The translations under genes and the position numbers were made by a program. Shown in pieces: positions 35,269 through 45,335 of a DNA stretch of 53,723 nt. Position 1 is the first letter of the stretch. The number at the start of each line of letters is the position of its first letter. The stretch covers positions 1,408-55,130 of the forward strand of contig JALHMN010000007.1 in assembly GCA_022844005.1 (NCBI GenBank), given 5' to 3'. Source of the stretch: a bacterium. GTDB lineage: Bacteria; Pseudomonadota; Alphaproteobacteria; Ferrovibrionales; Ferrovibrionaceae. Under the pieces are notes generated by a model. That model was given only the letters and a program-made list of their open reading frames with translations, was not told the origin of the DNA and searched no databases.

Positions 35269-35635
35269 ACTCGACCGCTTCGAAGCCGGCGGAGTGGACC
35301 CGGCCACCTTCAGGCACCACGACCACATACGGTTGGGCTTTGCGATGCTGCAACGGCATCCGTTCACCGAGGCGGCCGATCGCTTCGCCCGCGGACTGAA
35401 GGCGATGACGGCCCGGATCGGCCGGCCGGAGGCCTATCACGAGACGATCACGATCGCCTTCCTGGCACTGATCGCCGAGCGGATGGAAGGGCATGCCGGC
35501 TTTGATGGCTTCATCGCCGCCAATCCCGGCCTGCTGGACAAGGCGGTGCTGAAGGCCTGGTACCCGGCAGACCGGCTCTCCTCCCCCCTCGCCCGGCGTA
35601 CCTTCGTGCTGCCACCCGCTTCTGCGCTATCCTGA
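35252..35635 (+). CDS. Conserved helical protein of unknown function, partner of the RHH gene
   Basis: A 127-residue protein starting at GTG 35252 inside the RHH gene; a GTG two codons later is also possible. It is mainly helical: FEAGGVDPATFRHHDHIRLGFAML, then FARGLKAMTARIGRPEAYHE, TITIAFLALIAERM and a closing KAWYPADRLSSPLARRTFVLP. The F-R-H-H-D-H-I-R element and the conserved-looking YHETIT and LARRTFVLP patches could form a metal or ligand site. I know no assigned domain. The 17-base overlap and RHH partner resemble a toxin-antitoxin or small-molecule-responsive pair, but no known toxin fold is apparent. Confidence 0.78.
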   Translation: MAVDAELDRFEAGGVDPATFRHHDHIRLGFAMLQRHPFTEAADRFARGLKAMTARIGRPEAYHETITIAFLALIAERMEGHAGFDGFIAANPGLLDKAVLKAWYPADRLSSPLARRTFVLPPASALS

Positions 35636-35661
35636 GGCGCGGCGAGGAAAGGAAGGCGACC

Positions 35662-36057
35662 ATGGCAGCGCCCAAGGTGATCGAGGACTGGCACAGGATC
35701 GTGGAAACGCTAGACGGCAGCGGCATCCCCGCATTGCTGGCCGAGGATGTGACGTTCGAGTCGCCCGTCGTGCATACGCCACAGGCGGGCCGGGCGATCA
35801 CGGCCAAATACCTCCAGTCGGCACTGAAAGTGCTGAACAACGAGAGCTTCCACTACGTCGAGGAGTGGATCGGAGAGCATTCCGCGGTGCTGGAATTCGG
35901 CTGCGAGATCGACGGCATCAGGATCAACGGCGTCGATATCATCCGCTGGAACGAAGCCGGACTGATCACCCAATTCAAAGTCATGGTCCGCCCGCTGAAG
36001 GCGGTAAACCTGCTGCATCAGAAGATGGGCGAAATGCTGATGCGGGGTACTGCCTAG
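35662..36057 (+). CDS. NTF2-like (SnoaL fold) protein
   Basis: A 131-residue protein behind GGAAAGGAAGG. The N-terminal helix (VIEDWHRIVETLD), the loop ALLAEDVTFESPVVHTPQ, the helix ITAKYLQSALKVLN and the paired strands FHYVEEWIGEHSAVLEF and IDGIRINGVDIIRWNEAGLI are those of the SnoaL/NTF2 fold. Members are isomerases, hydrolases or binding proteins with a hydrophobic pocket. It lies 26 bases after the unknown helical protein on the same strand, so it may be the third gene of that transcript. Confidence 0.84.
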   Translation: MAAPKVIEDWHRIVETLDGSGIPALLAEDVTFESPVVHTPQAGRAITAKYLQSALKVLNNESFHYVEEWIGEHSAVLEFGCEIDGIRINGVDIIRWNEAGLITQFKVMVRPLKAVNLLHQKMGEMLMRGTA

Positions 36058-36094
36058 GCTACCGCACTTGCCGTTCGCAGGGCCGCTGACCGAA

Positions 36095-36337
36095 TTACTT
36101 GGTGCCGAGCCTGGCTTCGATGGCGGCCAGGCGATCCAGCATCACGCCGCACACCCGAAACGGCAGGATGTAGATGACGACAATATTGACGATCGGAATC
36201 AGGCCCAGGACGATCCAGAGCCAACGCCTTCCCCCGAACTTGGGCGCCAGCCACCCTGCCCCGATGGCAATGGGCAATGTCATCAGCAAGAGCGGGAGAA
36301 AGGCCAGGAAGCCGAAATCGGGAGGGGGCGACTGCAC
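36095..36337 (-). CDS. Small two-helix membrane protein
   Basis: An 80-residue protein from GTG 36337 behind GGAGA. Two hydrophobic segments (FGFLAFLPLLLMTLPIAIGAGWL and a second with WLWIVLGLIPIVNIVVIYIL) should cross the membrane, joined by the basic loop APKFGGRRW. The tail VCGVMLDRLAAIEARLG is amphipathic and could be cytosolic. I recognise no family. It is convergent with the NTF2-like gene. Confidence 0.6.
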   Translation of the reverse strand: MQSPPPDFGFLAFLPLLLMTLPIAIGAGWLAPKFGGRRWLWIVLGLIPIVNIVVIYILPFRVCGVMLDRLAAIEARLGTK

Positions 36338-36431
36338 TCTGAATTCTCCATCACAATTTATTCACAACCCTTGATAGCGCCACCTGACTGACGACACCAC
36401 ATCGGATTCTGCAAAAGCGCGGATTAGGGAA

Positions 36432-37643
36432 TCAGGCGACCGCCCTTGCCCCTTTCACGATCATAATCTCAGCCTCGTCCATGCCGATCTCGCGCAGGAT
36501 CTCGTCGGTATGCTGCCCGAGCGCCGGCGCCGGCCCGGCGGGGAGCTGCTCGGCAAAGTCGAGGCGGAGCGGATTGGCGATCACCCGCGGCATGGCGGGG
36601 TTGGCGCTTGGCCGAATTGCGCCCGCAGCCTCGGCTTGAGGATCGTTCACCGCATCGGCGACGCGGTTGATATAGCCATAGGTTATCCCCGATCCGCGGA
36701 GCAGGGCCTGCCATTCCTCCAAGGTCCGCTTCGCGAATTCGGCTTCCAGGATCGGCATCAGGTCCGCCGCATGGGCGCGACGGGTCGGCGTATCGGCGAA
36801 TCGAGGGTCTGCGGCCAGGTCAGGGCGCCCGACCAGACGGCAGAAGACAGGCCAGTCCTTGTCCTCGTTGACGACGGCGAGGTTCATCCATCGCCCGTCC
36901 GCGGTGAGATAGGACATGGGAAGGGCCGTGCGCGGTTTCGTCCTCGGCATCCGGGGCGGAAGCTCCCCGCCGAGCAACACTCCCTGTGCGACCAACCCGT
37001 TGGCCCAAAGCCCGTTGCCGAGGAGAGAGGTCGAGACTTCGGCCCCCTTCCCCGTCCGCTCGCGCCGCAAGAGCGCCATCATGATGGCGGCGAAGAGAGC
37101 CGTCCCGGTCGGATGGTCACCCTGGGCCGGCACGGAAAAGGATGGCGGCGCGCCTTCCACGGTGGTCGCGGCGATGAGGCCGGAACGAGCGAAATAGGCG
37201 GTGGTGTCGTAACCTGGGCGGTCGGCATCCGGCCCGGATTCACCGTATCCGGAGAGCGAGGCGTAGATCAGGCGCGGGTTCAGCGGCGCGAGATCGGCAT
37301 AGCGCAGACCGAGCCTGGCGCGCACGGGGAAGGGGAAGTTGGTGACCAGAACGTCGGCGCGGGCAACGAGGCGGCGGAAGACATCCCTGCCCTGCTCCAG
37401 CTTCAGATCGAGCGCGATGGAGCGCTTGTTGCGCGAGACCAGTTCCCAGCAGTAGTTCACCTCGTGCGGGGCAATCACCGGCGAGGAGCCGAAGGCGCGG
37501 AAGGTGTCTCCGCCATCGGGCGATTCCACCTTGATAACATCCGCACCGAAATCACCCAGCATGGTGGCGGCGGCCGGACCGGCGATAAAGCTCGATGCAT
37601 CAAGCACCGTGAGACCGGCAAAGGGCAGGCTTTCCTCGGTCAC
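36432..37643 (-). CDS. CaiB/BaiF family CoA-transferase
   Basis: A 403-residue protein from GTG 37643. Family III CoA-transferase features: FAGLTVLDASSFIAGPAA, MLGDFGADVIKVESPDGGD, NKRSIALDLKLEQG, catalytic D146 in PGYDTTAYFARSG, and the C-terminal GITYGYINRVADAVNDPQ. It moves CoA between an acyl-CoA and a free carboxylate through an aspartyl-CoA intermediate. Substrate is unknown; an oxalate, crotonobetaine or racemase-type role cannot be separated. It stands alone between a small membrane protein and the phosphorelay genes. Confidence 0.92.
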   Translation of the reverse strand: MTEESLPFAGLTVLDASSFIAGPAAATMLGDFGADVIKVESPDGGDTFRAFGSSPVIAPHEVNYCWELVSRNKRSIALDLKLEQGRDVFRRLVARADVLVTNFPFPVRARLGLRYADLAPLNPRLIYASLSGYGESGPDADRPGYDTTAYFARSGLIAATTVEGAPPSFSVPAQGDHPTGTALFAAIMMALLRRERTGKGAEVSTSLLGNGLWANGLVAQGVLLGGELPPRMPRTKPRTALPMSYLTADGRWMNLAVVNEDKDWPVFCRLVGRPDLAADPRFADTPTRRAHAADLMPILEAEFAKRTLEEWQALLRGSGITYGYINRVADAVNDPQAEAAGAIRPSANPAMPRVIANPLRLDFAEQLPAGPAPALGQHTDEILREIGMDEAEIMIVKGARAVA

Positions 37644-37692
37644 GCTTCTCTCCCGGCACGTTTACTCCGTGCGCAGGTTAGCACCGATCGGA

Positions 37693-38889
37693 TCAGGCGG
37701 CGGAGGCAGCGCGCGGCGCGATGGGCGGAAGCACCCGGTCGGCCGGAAAAACGGCGGTCACCACCGTCCCCTGTCCCGGGACGCTCTCGAGCTCGATGCT
37801 GCCGCCGTGCAGTTCCATCAGGGCCTTCACCAGAGGCAGGCCGAGACCTGTACCGTCGTGCTGGCGGCTCAGCGAATTGTCGACCTGGCTGAAGGGTTCG
37901 AACACTTTTGCCCGGTGATCGGCGGAGATGCCGATACCCGTGTCGGAAACAGCGAGGCGTAGACCGGCCTGCCGGTCAAAGGTAGCGGACACGGTGACAC
38001 GTCCGCCGGCCGGCGTGAATTTCACTGCATTGGAAAGAAGATTGATCAGGACCTGCTTCAGCTTGCGCTCGTCGGCGCGGAGAGGCGGCAGGTCCGCAGG
38101 CAGGAGGAACTCGAGCGCCAGCCGCCCGTCTTCGACTTTCGGATTGATCAGGCGGGCCACGGTGCGCACGGCCATGCGAACGTCAACCGTGTGCTCGTTC
38201 AACTCGAGTTTGCCGGCTTCCGCCTTGGACAGATCGAGGATGTCGTTGATCAACTCGAGCAGATGCTGGCCGCTCTCGTGCACGTTCTTGATGTAGCCGC
38301 GATACTGTTCATTGCCGAGAGGGCCCTGTGCCTCGGCCAGAACCAGTTCGGAGAAGCCGATAATCGCGTTGAGCGGCGTTCGGAGCTCGTGGCTGACGGT
38401 TGCGAGGAAGCCGGACTTGGCGCGGCTCGCGGCTTCCGCGGCTTCCTTGGCCTGGCGCAGCGCCGCGACGGCATCGCGACGGGCCTGCTGCAGCTCGTAT
38501 TTCTCGAAGGCGCGGGCGAGCACGGCGGCCAGTTCGCCCGGATCGCATGCCTTGTCGATATAGTCATAGGCGCCCCGGCGGAGGGCCTGCACGGCAGAGC
38601 CGCTGTCGACATGAGCCGTCATCATCACGCAGATCAGGTGCGGATCGCGCGCGATCAGTTCGGCCAGAAGATCAACGCCCGAGCTGCCACCCAGCCGTAT
38701 GTCGAGCATTGCGACCGGTGGCCCGCCCTGCCCGAGAACGGCAAGCGCATCCGCGGTCGTCATCGCCACCTGCACCGCATAGCCCTGCATGTCGAGAATG
38801 TCGGCCAGCGATTCCGCGAAATCGACATCGTCGTCGACCACCAGCAGCCGGCGGCGCTCCGCCGCCTCGGGGTCGACGGGGCGCATCAT
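37693..38889 (-). CDS. Hybrid receiver-histidine kinase (REC-HisKA-HATPase)
   Basis: A 398-residue soluble protein; MM at 38889 leaves the start uncertain by one codon. Residues ~14-128 are a receiver with D63 (AMLDIRLGGSSG) and K113. A coiled-coil linker leads to HisKA with H167 (SHELRTPLNAIIGF) and an HATPase with LINLLSNAVKF, DTGIGI, EPFSQV and HDGTGLGLPL. With the receiver N-terminal, kinase activity is probably set by phosphorylation of D63. It is the last gene of a three-gene unit, one base after the REC-REC gene stop. Confidence 0.93.
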   Translation of the reverse strand: MMRPVDPEAAERRRLLVVDDDVDFAESLADILDMQGYAVQVAMTTADALAVLGQGGPPVAMLDIRLGGSSGVDLLAELIARDPHLICVMMTAHVDSGSAVQALRRGAYDYIDKACDPGELAAVLARAFEKYELQQARRDAVAALRQAKEAAEAASRAKSGFLATVSHELRTPLNAIIGFSELVLAEAQGPLGNEQYRGYIKNVHESGQHLLELINDILDLSKAEAGKLELNEHTVDVRMAVRTVARLINPKVEDGRLALEFLLPADLPPLRADERKLKQVLINLLSNAVKFTPAGGRVTVSATFDRQAGLRLAVSDTGIGISADHRAKVFEPFSQVDNSLSRQHDGTGLGLPLVKALMELHGGSIELESVPGQGTVVTAVFPADRVLPPIAPRAASAA

Positions 38890-38890
38890 C

Positions 38891-39613
38891 TCAGGCGGCC
38901 GCCCGTCCGGGGAGGGCAGCCAGCTTCTGCAGCAGCGTGCCCGGATCGAACGGCTTCACCAGCAAGCCTTCAGTGAGCGGGCAGAGGGCTTCCGCATCGC
39001 TGCTCGTCGCATTGCCCGTGATCAGAATGGTCGGTACGAGGCGGCCGGCCTGCTTCAGCGCCATGTAGACTTCGAGACCGGACAGGATGGGCATGTTGAG
39101 GTCGAGCAGCAGGCAGTCGAACCCGCCGTACTGCATCATGTCGAGCGCTTCCCGGCCGGTGGTGGCCACTCGTACCCGGTAGCCCGCCCCACCCAACAGC
39201 GTCGCGATGCTTTCGGCGTAGTAGACATCATCGTCTGCAACCAGCACCAGACCGCGTGGCTTGGCATTTTCCACCGCCGCCAACAGGTCGTCACCGGAAA
39301 AGGGCTTGTGCAGGACACCGAGGGCGCCGCCCTCGACCGCCTGGCGGACCAGCGCTTCGACGCTGAATCCGGTCATCATCATGACCTGGACATCGGGCCG
39401 CAGCTGGCGAAAAGCGAAGAAGGTTTCGACCCCGTTCTTGCCCGGCAGCTTCACGTCCATGAATACCAGATCGAAATCCGCCACCTGGAAGCGCTCCACG
39501 GCTTCCTCGCCGGAATAGGCGATCTCCACCTCGTAGCCCCGCATCTCCAGGATGTCGGCCAAGCTCTCGGCGTGGTCGCGATCGTCATCGACGACAAAGA
39601 TGCGCCTCATCAT
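38891..39613 (-). CDS. Tandem double-receiver protein (REC-REC) without output domain
   Basis: A 240-residue protein that is only two receiver domains. Receiver 1: D10/D11, D53 (FMDVKLPGKNG) and K103. Receiver 2: DDD near residue 127, D171 (LLDLNMPILSG) and K220. No DNA-binding, cyclase or methylesterase domain follows. It can pass phosphate between the kinase encoded upstream (4-base ATGA overlap) and the hybrid kinase encoded downstream, acting as an intermediate or sink. Confidence 0.92.
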   Translation of the reverse strand: MMRRIFVVDDDRDHAESLADILEMRGYEVEIAYSGEEAVERFQVADFDLVFMDVKLPGKNGVETFFAFRQLRPDVQVMMMTGFSVEALVRQAVEGGALGVLHKPFSGDDLLAAVENAKPRGLVLVADDDVYYAESIATLLGGAGYRVRVATTGREALDMMQYGGFDCLLLDLNMPILSGLEVYMALKQAGRLVPTILITGNATSSDAEALCPLTEGLLVKPFDPGTLLQKLAALPGRAAA

Positions 39614-41223
39614 GCCGCCAACTCCCGTTCGGTCGCTCGCGGAAGCCGGACATGTACCCGCGTGCCGCGACCCACTTCGCTCTCCATCACGATCTCACCA
39701 CCGTGCTGCTCGACGATCTGCTTCACGGTCGGCAGTCCGAGGCCGGTTCCAAAGCTCTTCGTGCTGAACAGCGGCTCGAAGACGCGGGCGAGGTTCTCCG
39801 GCGGAATTCCCGGACCGGTATCTTCGATCACCAGCTCGATCCAGTCGTCGTTCGCTCTGCTGCGAAGTTCGAGAAGCTTGCGCGGGCTGGTTGCCAACGT
39901 GTCCGTCATCGCCTGCGCCGCATTGTCGATCAGATTGATCACGACGCGACGAAGCCGATCCAGGTCGAGATTGACGATGGCGTCCCCGGCATCGAGCGCG
40001 AGACGGACCTCCACCGCCGCCGGCAGGGTCTGCTCGCGCACCACAGAGCCGAGCCAGGCATCGAACTGCGTCGTCTCGCGGCGCAATTCCCGCGTGCGCG
40101 AGAAATCGAGCAGGTCGCTGATGATCCGATTGCAGCGTTCGATGCTGCGTTCCATACGGCTGACCGGGCGATCGAGATTGAGACCCTTGGCGCCGGCCAT
40201 CTCGCGCGTGCTGAAGAGCGTGTTCTTGATGGCGCTCAAGGGGTTGCGCAACTCGTGCGCAACGGTGGCGGTCAACTGGCCGAGGGCCGACAGGCGCTCG
40301 CGCTTGAGAATCTCGTCCTGGGCGGCCTGGAGTTCGGCGGTGCGCTCCCGCACGCGGAGCTCGAGGCTGTCATTGGCGGCGGCGATGGAGTGGTAGGCCG
40401 CCTCGAGCATGTCGCGCGCCTCCCGCAGTTCCTCCTCCTGGCGCCGGCGCTCGGTGATGTCGCGACAGACAAGGAGCAGCATCTGCCTGCCGTCGATGTC
40501 GAGACGGGTCGCGGCGATGGAGAACTGTCGGAAGCGGCCGTCGGCCTCGCCGCGAATCTCGGTGACGACGTCGCGCACCTCCTGCCCTGCGCGCAGCATT
40601 TCAGCGACGCGCGGGCGGAAGCTGGGATCGACGCTGAGACCGATCTCCTGGGCGGTGCGGCCGACCACGTCTTCCTGCCTCATGCCATGCAGGCGCAGGA
40701 AGCTCTCGTTCACCATCACGTATCGCAGGTCGTCCATCGCGCTAAGCGTGATGGCGTCGGATGTGGAGTGAAAGATGCTGTGGAACAGGAGCTCTGACCG
40801 CTTGCGGGCGCTGATGTCGGTCAGCACGGCCATCGCCGCCGGCTCGCCGTCCCACATGATCGAGGAAGCGCGGCTGTCGACCCAGATGTAGGAGCCGTCG
40901 GGCCGGGACAGCCGAAACTCGTAGCTTTGGGTCTCGCCGGTCGCGATGCGGCGCGCCGACTGGCGGCGCACCAGTTCCTGGTCCTCCGGGTGGACGAAGT
41001 CGATCACGCTCGGGGCGCGCATATAGACGTCGCGCGAGGCGACGCCGACGAGATCGATCATCGCAGGATTGGCGTAGAGCGCCTTCCCGCGATGGATGAC
41101 AATTCCTTGGATCATGCCTTCCAGAGCCTGGAAGAGCTGATGCTGATTGAATCGGCTTTCGTAGCTCTGCGATGAGGCCGCGGCCTCGAAAAGCGGTTCC
41201 GGCGAAGGCATAGGCGATGTCAT
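39610..41223 (-). CDS. Soluble PAS-PAS sensor histidine kinase
   Basis: ATG 41223 behind GGAGGCGGGG gives 537 residues. There is no membrane segment. PAS 1 (~25-140) includes ALYANPAMIDLVG and YEFRLSRPDGSYIWVDSR; PAS 2 (~145-265) includes DDLRYVMVNESFLRLHG. A coiled coil leads to HisKA (AHELRNPLSAI) and HATPase (INLIDNAAQAM, DTGPGI, FGTGLGLPTV). It should sense a cytoplasmic cue, perhaps redox or a small ligand, and start the phosphorelay. It is the first gene of the unit and its promoter is in the 107-base gap shared with the epoxide-hydrolase-like gene. Confidence 0.92.
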   Translation of the reverse strand: MTSPMPSPEPLFEAAASSQSYESRFNQHQLFQALEGMIQGIVIHRGKALYANPAMIDLVGVASRDVYMRAPSVIDFVHPEDQELVRRQSARRIATGETQSYEFRLSRPDGSYIWVDSRASSIMWDGEPAAMAVLTDISARKRSELLFHSIFHSTSDAITLSAMDDLRYVMVNESFLRLHGMRQEDVVGRTAQEIGLSVDPSFRPRVAEMLRAGQEVRDVVTEIRGEADGRFRQFSIAATRLDIDGRQMLLLVCRDITERRRQEEELREARDMLEAAYHSIAAANDSLELRVRERTAELQAAQDEILKRERLSALGQLTATVAHELRNPLSAIKNTLFSTREMAGAKGLNLDRPVSRMERSIERCNRIISDLLDFSRTRELRRETTQFDAWLGSVVREQTLPAAVEVRLALDAGDAIVNLDLDRLRRVVINLIDNAAQAMTDTLATSPRKLLELRSRANDDWIELVIEDTGPGIPPENLARVFEPLFSTKSFGTGLGLPTVKQIVEQHGGEIVMESEVGRGTRVHVRLPRATERELAA

Positions 41224-41330
41224 GCTGTACCCCGCCTCCCATTTGTGTCGCGGTCGTTTCAGCACCACACAGAATTGTGAGAGACGGTTAACATCCGGCT
41301 AATGCCTTGAAGCCAGGGAGACTCGCTTCG

Positions 41331-42383
41331 ATGACACCTTTCGCCATCACCGAGCACACGGTCAGATCGGCCCGGCATACGACCTTCTACCTGGCTGCCG
41401 GACCTGCCGACGGACCGCTGGTCATCTTCCTGCACGGGTGGCCTGAACTGTCGATCAGCTGGCGCCATCAGTTGCCGGCGCTGGGGGCCCTCGGCTTCCG
41501 GGCGATCGCCCCCGACATGCGCGGCTACGGCCGTTCGAGCGTCTACGACACTCACCAGGCCTATGCGCTGGAGGAGATCACCGCCGACATGATCGAACTG
41601 ATCGAACAAATCGGCCGCGAAAAGGCGGTCTGGATCGGCCATGATTGGGGCAGCCCGGCCATGTGGAGTGTGGTGAGCCACCACCCCGATCGCGCCCATG
41701 CCGCAGCAAGCCTCTGCGTTCCCTACGCCAGCATCGAGCGAGGCATCGACCATCTCGTCGCGCTGGTCGACCGCCGGGTCTATCCGCAGGAGGAGTACCC
41801 CGCCGGCCAGTGGGACTACATGCGCTTCTATGAAGAAAGCTTCCCGGCGGCGACCAGGGCATTCGAAGCCAATGTCTACAACACGGTGAAGGCCCTGTTT
41901 CGCAAGGGCAGTCCGGCCGGCAAGAAGAAGCCGACGGGAACCGCCTTCATCCGCCGGAAAGGCGGCTGGTTCGGCGGCACCGGCGAGGCGCCGGATCTGC
42001 CGCACGACACCGATGTGGTCAGCGAGGAGGATCTGCGGAGCTATGCCGCCGCGCTTACGCGCAACGGATTCTTCGGACCCGATTCCTGGTATATGAACGA
42101 TGCCGCGAACATCGCCTTCTCGGCGCGCGCGGCGAATGGCGGGTTGATCGACCTGCCCGTCCTCTTCCTCGCCGCCGAGTTCGACTACACCTGCGAAAGC
42201 ATCGATTCCGATCTCGCCCAGCCGATGCGGACCTATTGCCGGAACCTGACCGAGGCACGCATCGCCTCAGGCCATTGGATGGCGCAGGAATGTCCGGCCG
42301 CCGTGAATGCCGCTCTGGTGGGCTGGCTGGCGACCGGAGTACCCGAAGCCTGGCCGGATCGGTTCAGCCGTCGGTCCGTGTAA
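41331..42383 (+). CDS. Epoxide hydrolase-like alpha/beta hydrolase
   Basis: ATG 41331 with GGGAG ten bases upstream gives 350 residues; an upstream in-frame TTG at 41307 is less likely. The oxyanion motif is HGWPE (35-39), the nucleophile is D105 in IGHDWGSPA, and the final His is in SGHWMAQE. A cap-domain stretch carries two tyrosines suited to epoxide binding (YMRFYEE and DSWYMNDA). This is the soluble epoxide hydrolase pattern, though haloalkane or fluoroacetate dehalogenases share the D-type nucleophile. Its last 20 bases overlap the 3' end of convergent dppF. Confidence 0.86.
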   Translation: MTPFAITEHTVRSARHTTFYLAAGPADGPLVIFLHGWPELSISWRHQLPALGALGFRAIAPDMRGYGRSSVYDTHQAYALEEITADMIELIEQIGREKAVWIGHDWGSPAMWSVVSHHPDRAHAAASLCVPYASIERGIDHLVALVDRRVYPQEEYPAGQWDYMRFYEESFPAATRAFEANVYNTVKALFRKGSPAGKKKPTGTAFIRRKGGWFGGTGEAPDLPHDTDVVSEEDLRSYAAALTRNGFFGPDSWYMNDAANIAFSARAANGGLIDLPVLFLAAEFDYTCESIDSDLAQPMRTYCRNLTEARIASGHWMAQECPAAVNAALVGWLATGVPEAWPDRFSRRSV

Positions 42384-43385
42384 GCGGGCCGAATGGACCC
42401 CCCTTGGTCCGGAAATGGCAAGCGACCCAGTGGTCGGGGGCTACCTCCTCCAGCGCCGGCACCTCCGCCTTGCAGCGGGCCTGCGCATAGAGGCAGCGGG
42501 TGTGGAAGTGGCAGCCCGGAGGCGGCGCCATCGGGCTGGGCACGTCGCCCTGCAGGATGATGCGCTCGCGCTTCAAGCCTGGCTCAGGCAGCGGGGCCGC
42601 CTCCAGCAGTGCCTCCGTATAGGGGTGCAGCGGGGTGCCGAACAGGTCTGCATTGTCCGCCAGTTCGACGATCCGGCCGAGATACATGACCGCGATGCGA
42701 TGACCGATATGCTCGACCACGGCGAGGTCGTGACTGACGAAGAGATAGGCGAGCTGGAATTCCTCCTGCAGGTCGACCAGGAGATTGAGCACCTGTGCCT
42801 GCACCGAAACGTCCAGTGCGGAAACCGGTTCGTCGGCGACAATGAGGCGCGGGTTGACGGCGAGCGCTCGGGCAATGCCGAGGCGCTGGCGCTGTCCGCC
42901 GGAAAACTCGTGCGGATACTTCGCCATCGCATCCGCGCGCAGACCGACGCGCTCGAAGAGCTGCGCGATCCTCTGCTCCAGTTCGGCCCCCGAGGCGAGT
43001 TCGTAGTTGGTGAGCGGCTCGCTCACGATCGCCCCCGCGGACATGCGCGGGTTGAGCGAGGAATAGGGATCCTGGAAGACGATCTGCATCTGTCGGCGAT
43101 GCGAGCGCAGTTCCGCCTGGTCGAGCTTGGTGATGTCGGTCCCGTTCAGCTCCACCGATCCCGCGGTCGGTTCCTGCAGGCGCATCACCGTCTTCGCGAC
43201 CGTGGACTTGCCGCAGCCGGATTCACCCACGAGACACAGCGTCTCTCCCCGACGGATCTCGAAGGAGACGCCGTCGACGGCGAAGACATGGCCGACCACG
43301 CGCGACAGCACACCACGATGAATGGGGAAGTGCTTCTTGAGGTCCCTGACACGCAGGACCGTCTCGGCCACCGCCGGGGCGGCGC

Positions 43386-43389
<4 letters not shown>
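42364..43389 (-). CDS. dppF: Dipeptide/oligopeptide ABC transporter ATP-binding protein (DppF type)
   Basis: ATG 43389 overlaps the dppD stop as ATGA and gives 341 residues. Walker A is GESGCGKST, signature [15 protein letters not shown], Walker [13 protein letters not shown]-loop VSHDL. The C-terminal oligopeptide-transporter extension has the cysteine pattern CHFHTRC, then C and C, which in relatives binds an iron-sulfur cluster. It powers import by the permeases encoded upstream. Its 3' end overlaps the epoxide-hydrolase-like gene. Confidence 0.94.
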
Positions 43390-44441
<1,052 letters not shown>

Positions 44442-44449
44442 CGATAGCC

Positions 44450-45325
44450 TCACATGCGCCGGGCAATGCGCGGGTCGAGAGAATCCCGGAGGCCGTCACC
44501 GACGAGGTTGATCGCCAGCACCGTGATGGCGAGGAGCACGCCGGGAAAGAAGATTATCCATGGCGAGATCTGGAAGAACGACCGGCCGAGCGAGATGACA
44601 TTGCCCCAGCTCGGGATCTCCGGCGGCGTCCCGGCGCCGAGGAAGGACAGGCCCGCCTCGGTCAGGATCGCCGAGGCGCAGACGTAGGTTCCCTGCACGA
44701 TCAGCGGCGCAACGGTGTTGGGCAGAATGTGCCGCACCATGATGATGAGGTTCCGCGTTCCGCTGGCGATCGCCGCCTCGATGTATGGCTGGGCGCGCAC
44801 GGTGAGCACGACGCTGCGTACCAGCCGCACGACGCGGGGGATCTCGGGGATGGTGATGGCAATGATGACGATGGTCAGGCTCGCCTTCATCAGCGTAATC
44901 AGGGCGATCGCGAGCAGGATGGAGGGGATCGCCATCATGCCGTCCATCACCCGCATGACTATCGCATCCACACGCTTGTAGTAGCCGCAGACGATACCGA
45001 GGACGAGGCCGAGCGCCGTCGCCAGCACGGCGACGCTGACGCCGACCGCCAGCGAGATGCGGGTGCCATAGATGACTCGGCTGTATACGTCGCGACCGAA
45101 CTGGTCGGTGCCGAACCAGAACTCCGCCGACGGGCGCTTCAGACGATTGGTCGGTTCGAAAGCGAGGGGATCCTCCGCCAGCCAGGGCGCGAGAAAGGCG
45201 GACGCGACCAGGACGGCGAGGATCGCGACGCCGATAACGATCGTCGGATTGCGGCCGAGCCAGAAGGCCAACCCCGATTTCGCGCGGGGAGCGACGGGTA
45301 CGGCAACCTCTGTGGTTACTGCCAT
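44450..45325 (-). CDS. dppC: Dipeptide/oligopeptide ABC transporter permease (DppC type)
   Basis: A 291-residue inner-membrane protein with an N-terminal OppC_N region ([22 protein letters not shown], split around [19 protein letters not shown]) and about six helices. The ATPase-contact loop is [21 protein letters not shown]. It is ten bases downstream of dppB. Confidence 0.94.
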   Translation of the reverse strand: MAVTTEVAVPVAPRAKSGLAFWLGRNPTIVIGVAILAVLVASAFLAPWLAEDPLAFEPTNRLKRPSAEFWFGTDQFGRDVYSRVIYGTRISLAVGVSVAVLATALGLVLGIVCGYYKRVDAIVMRVMDGMMAIPSILLAIALITLMKASLTIVIIAITIPEIPRVVRLVRSVVLTVRAQPYIEAAIASGTRNLIIMVRHILPNTVAPLIVQGTYVCASAILTEAGLSFLGAGTPPEIPSWGNVISLGRSFFQISPWIIFFPGVLLAITVLAINLVGDGLRDSLDPRIARRM

Positions 45326-45335
45326 CGGTGTCGTC

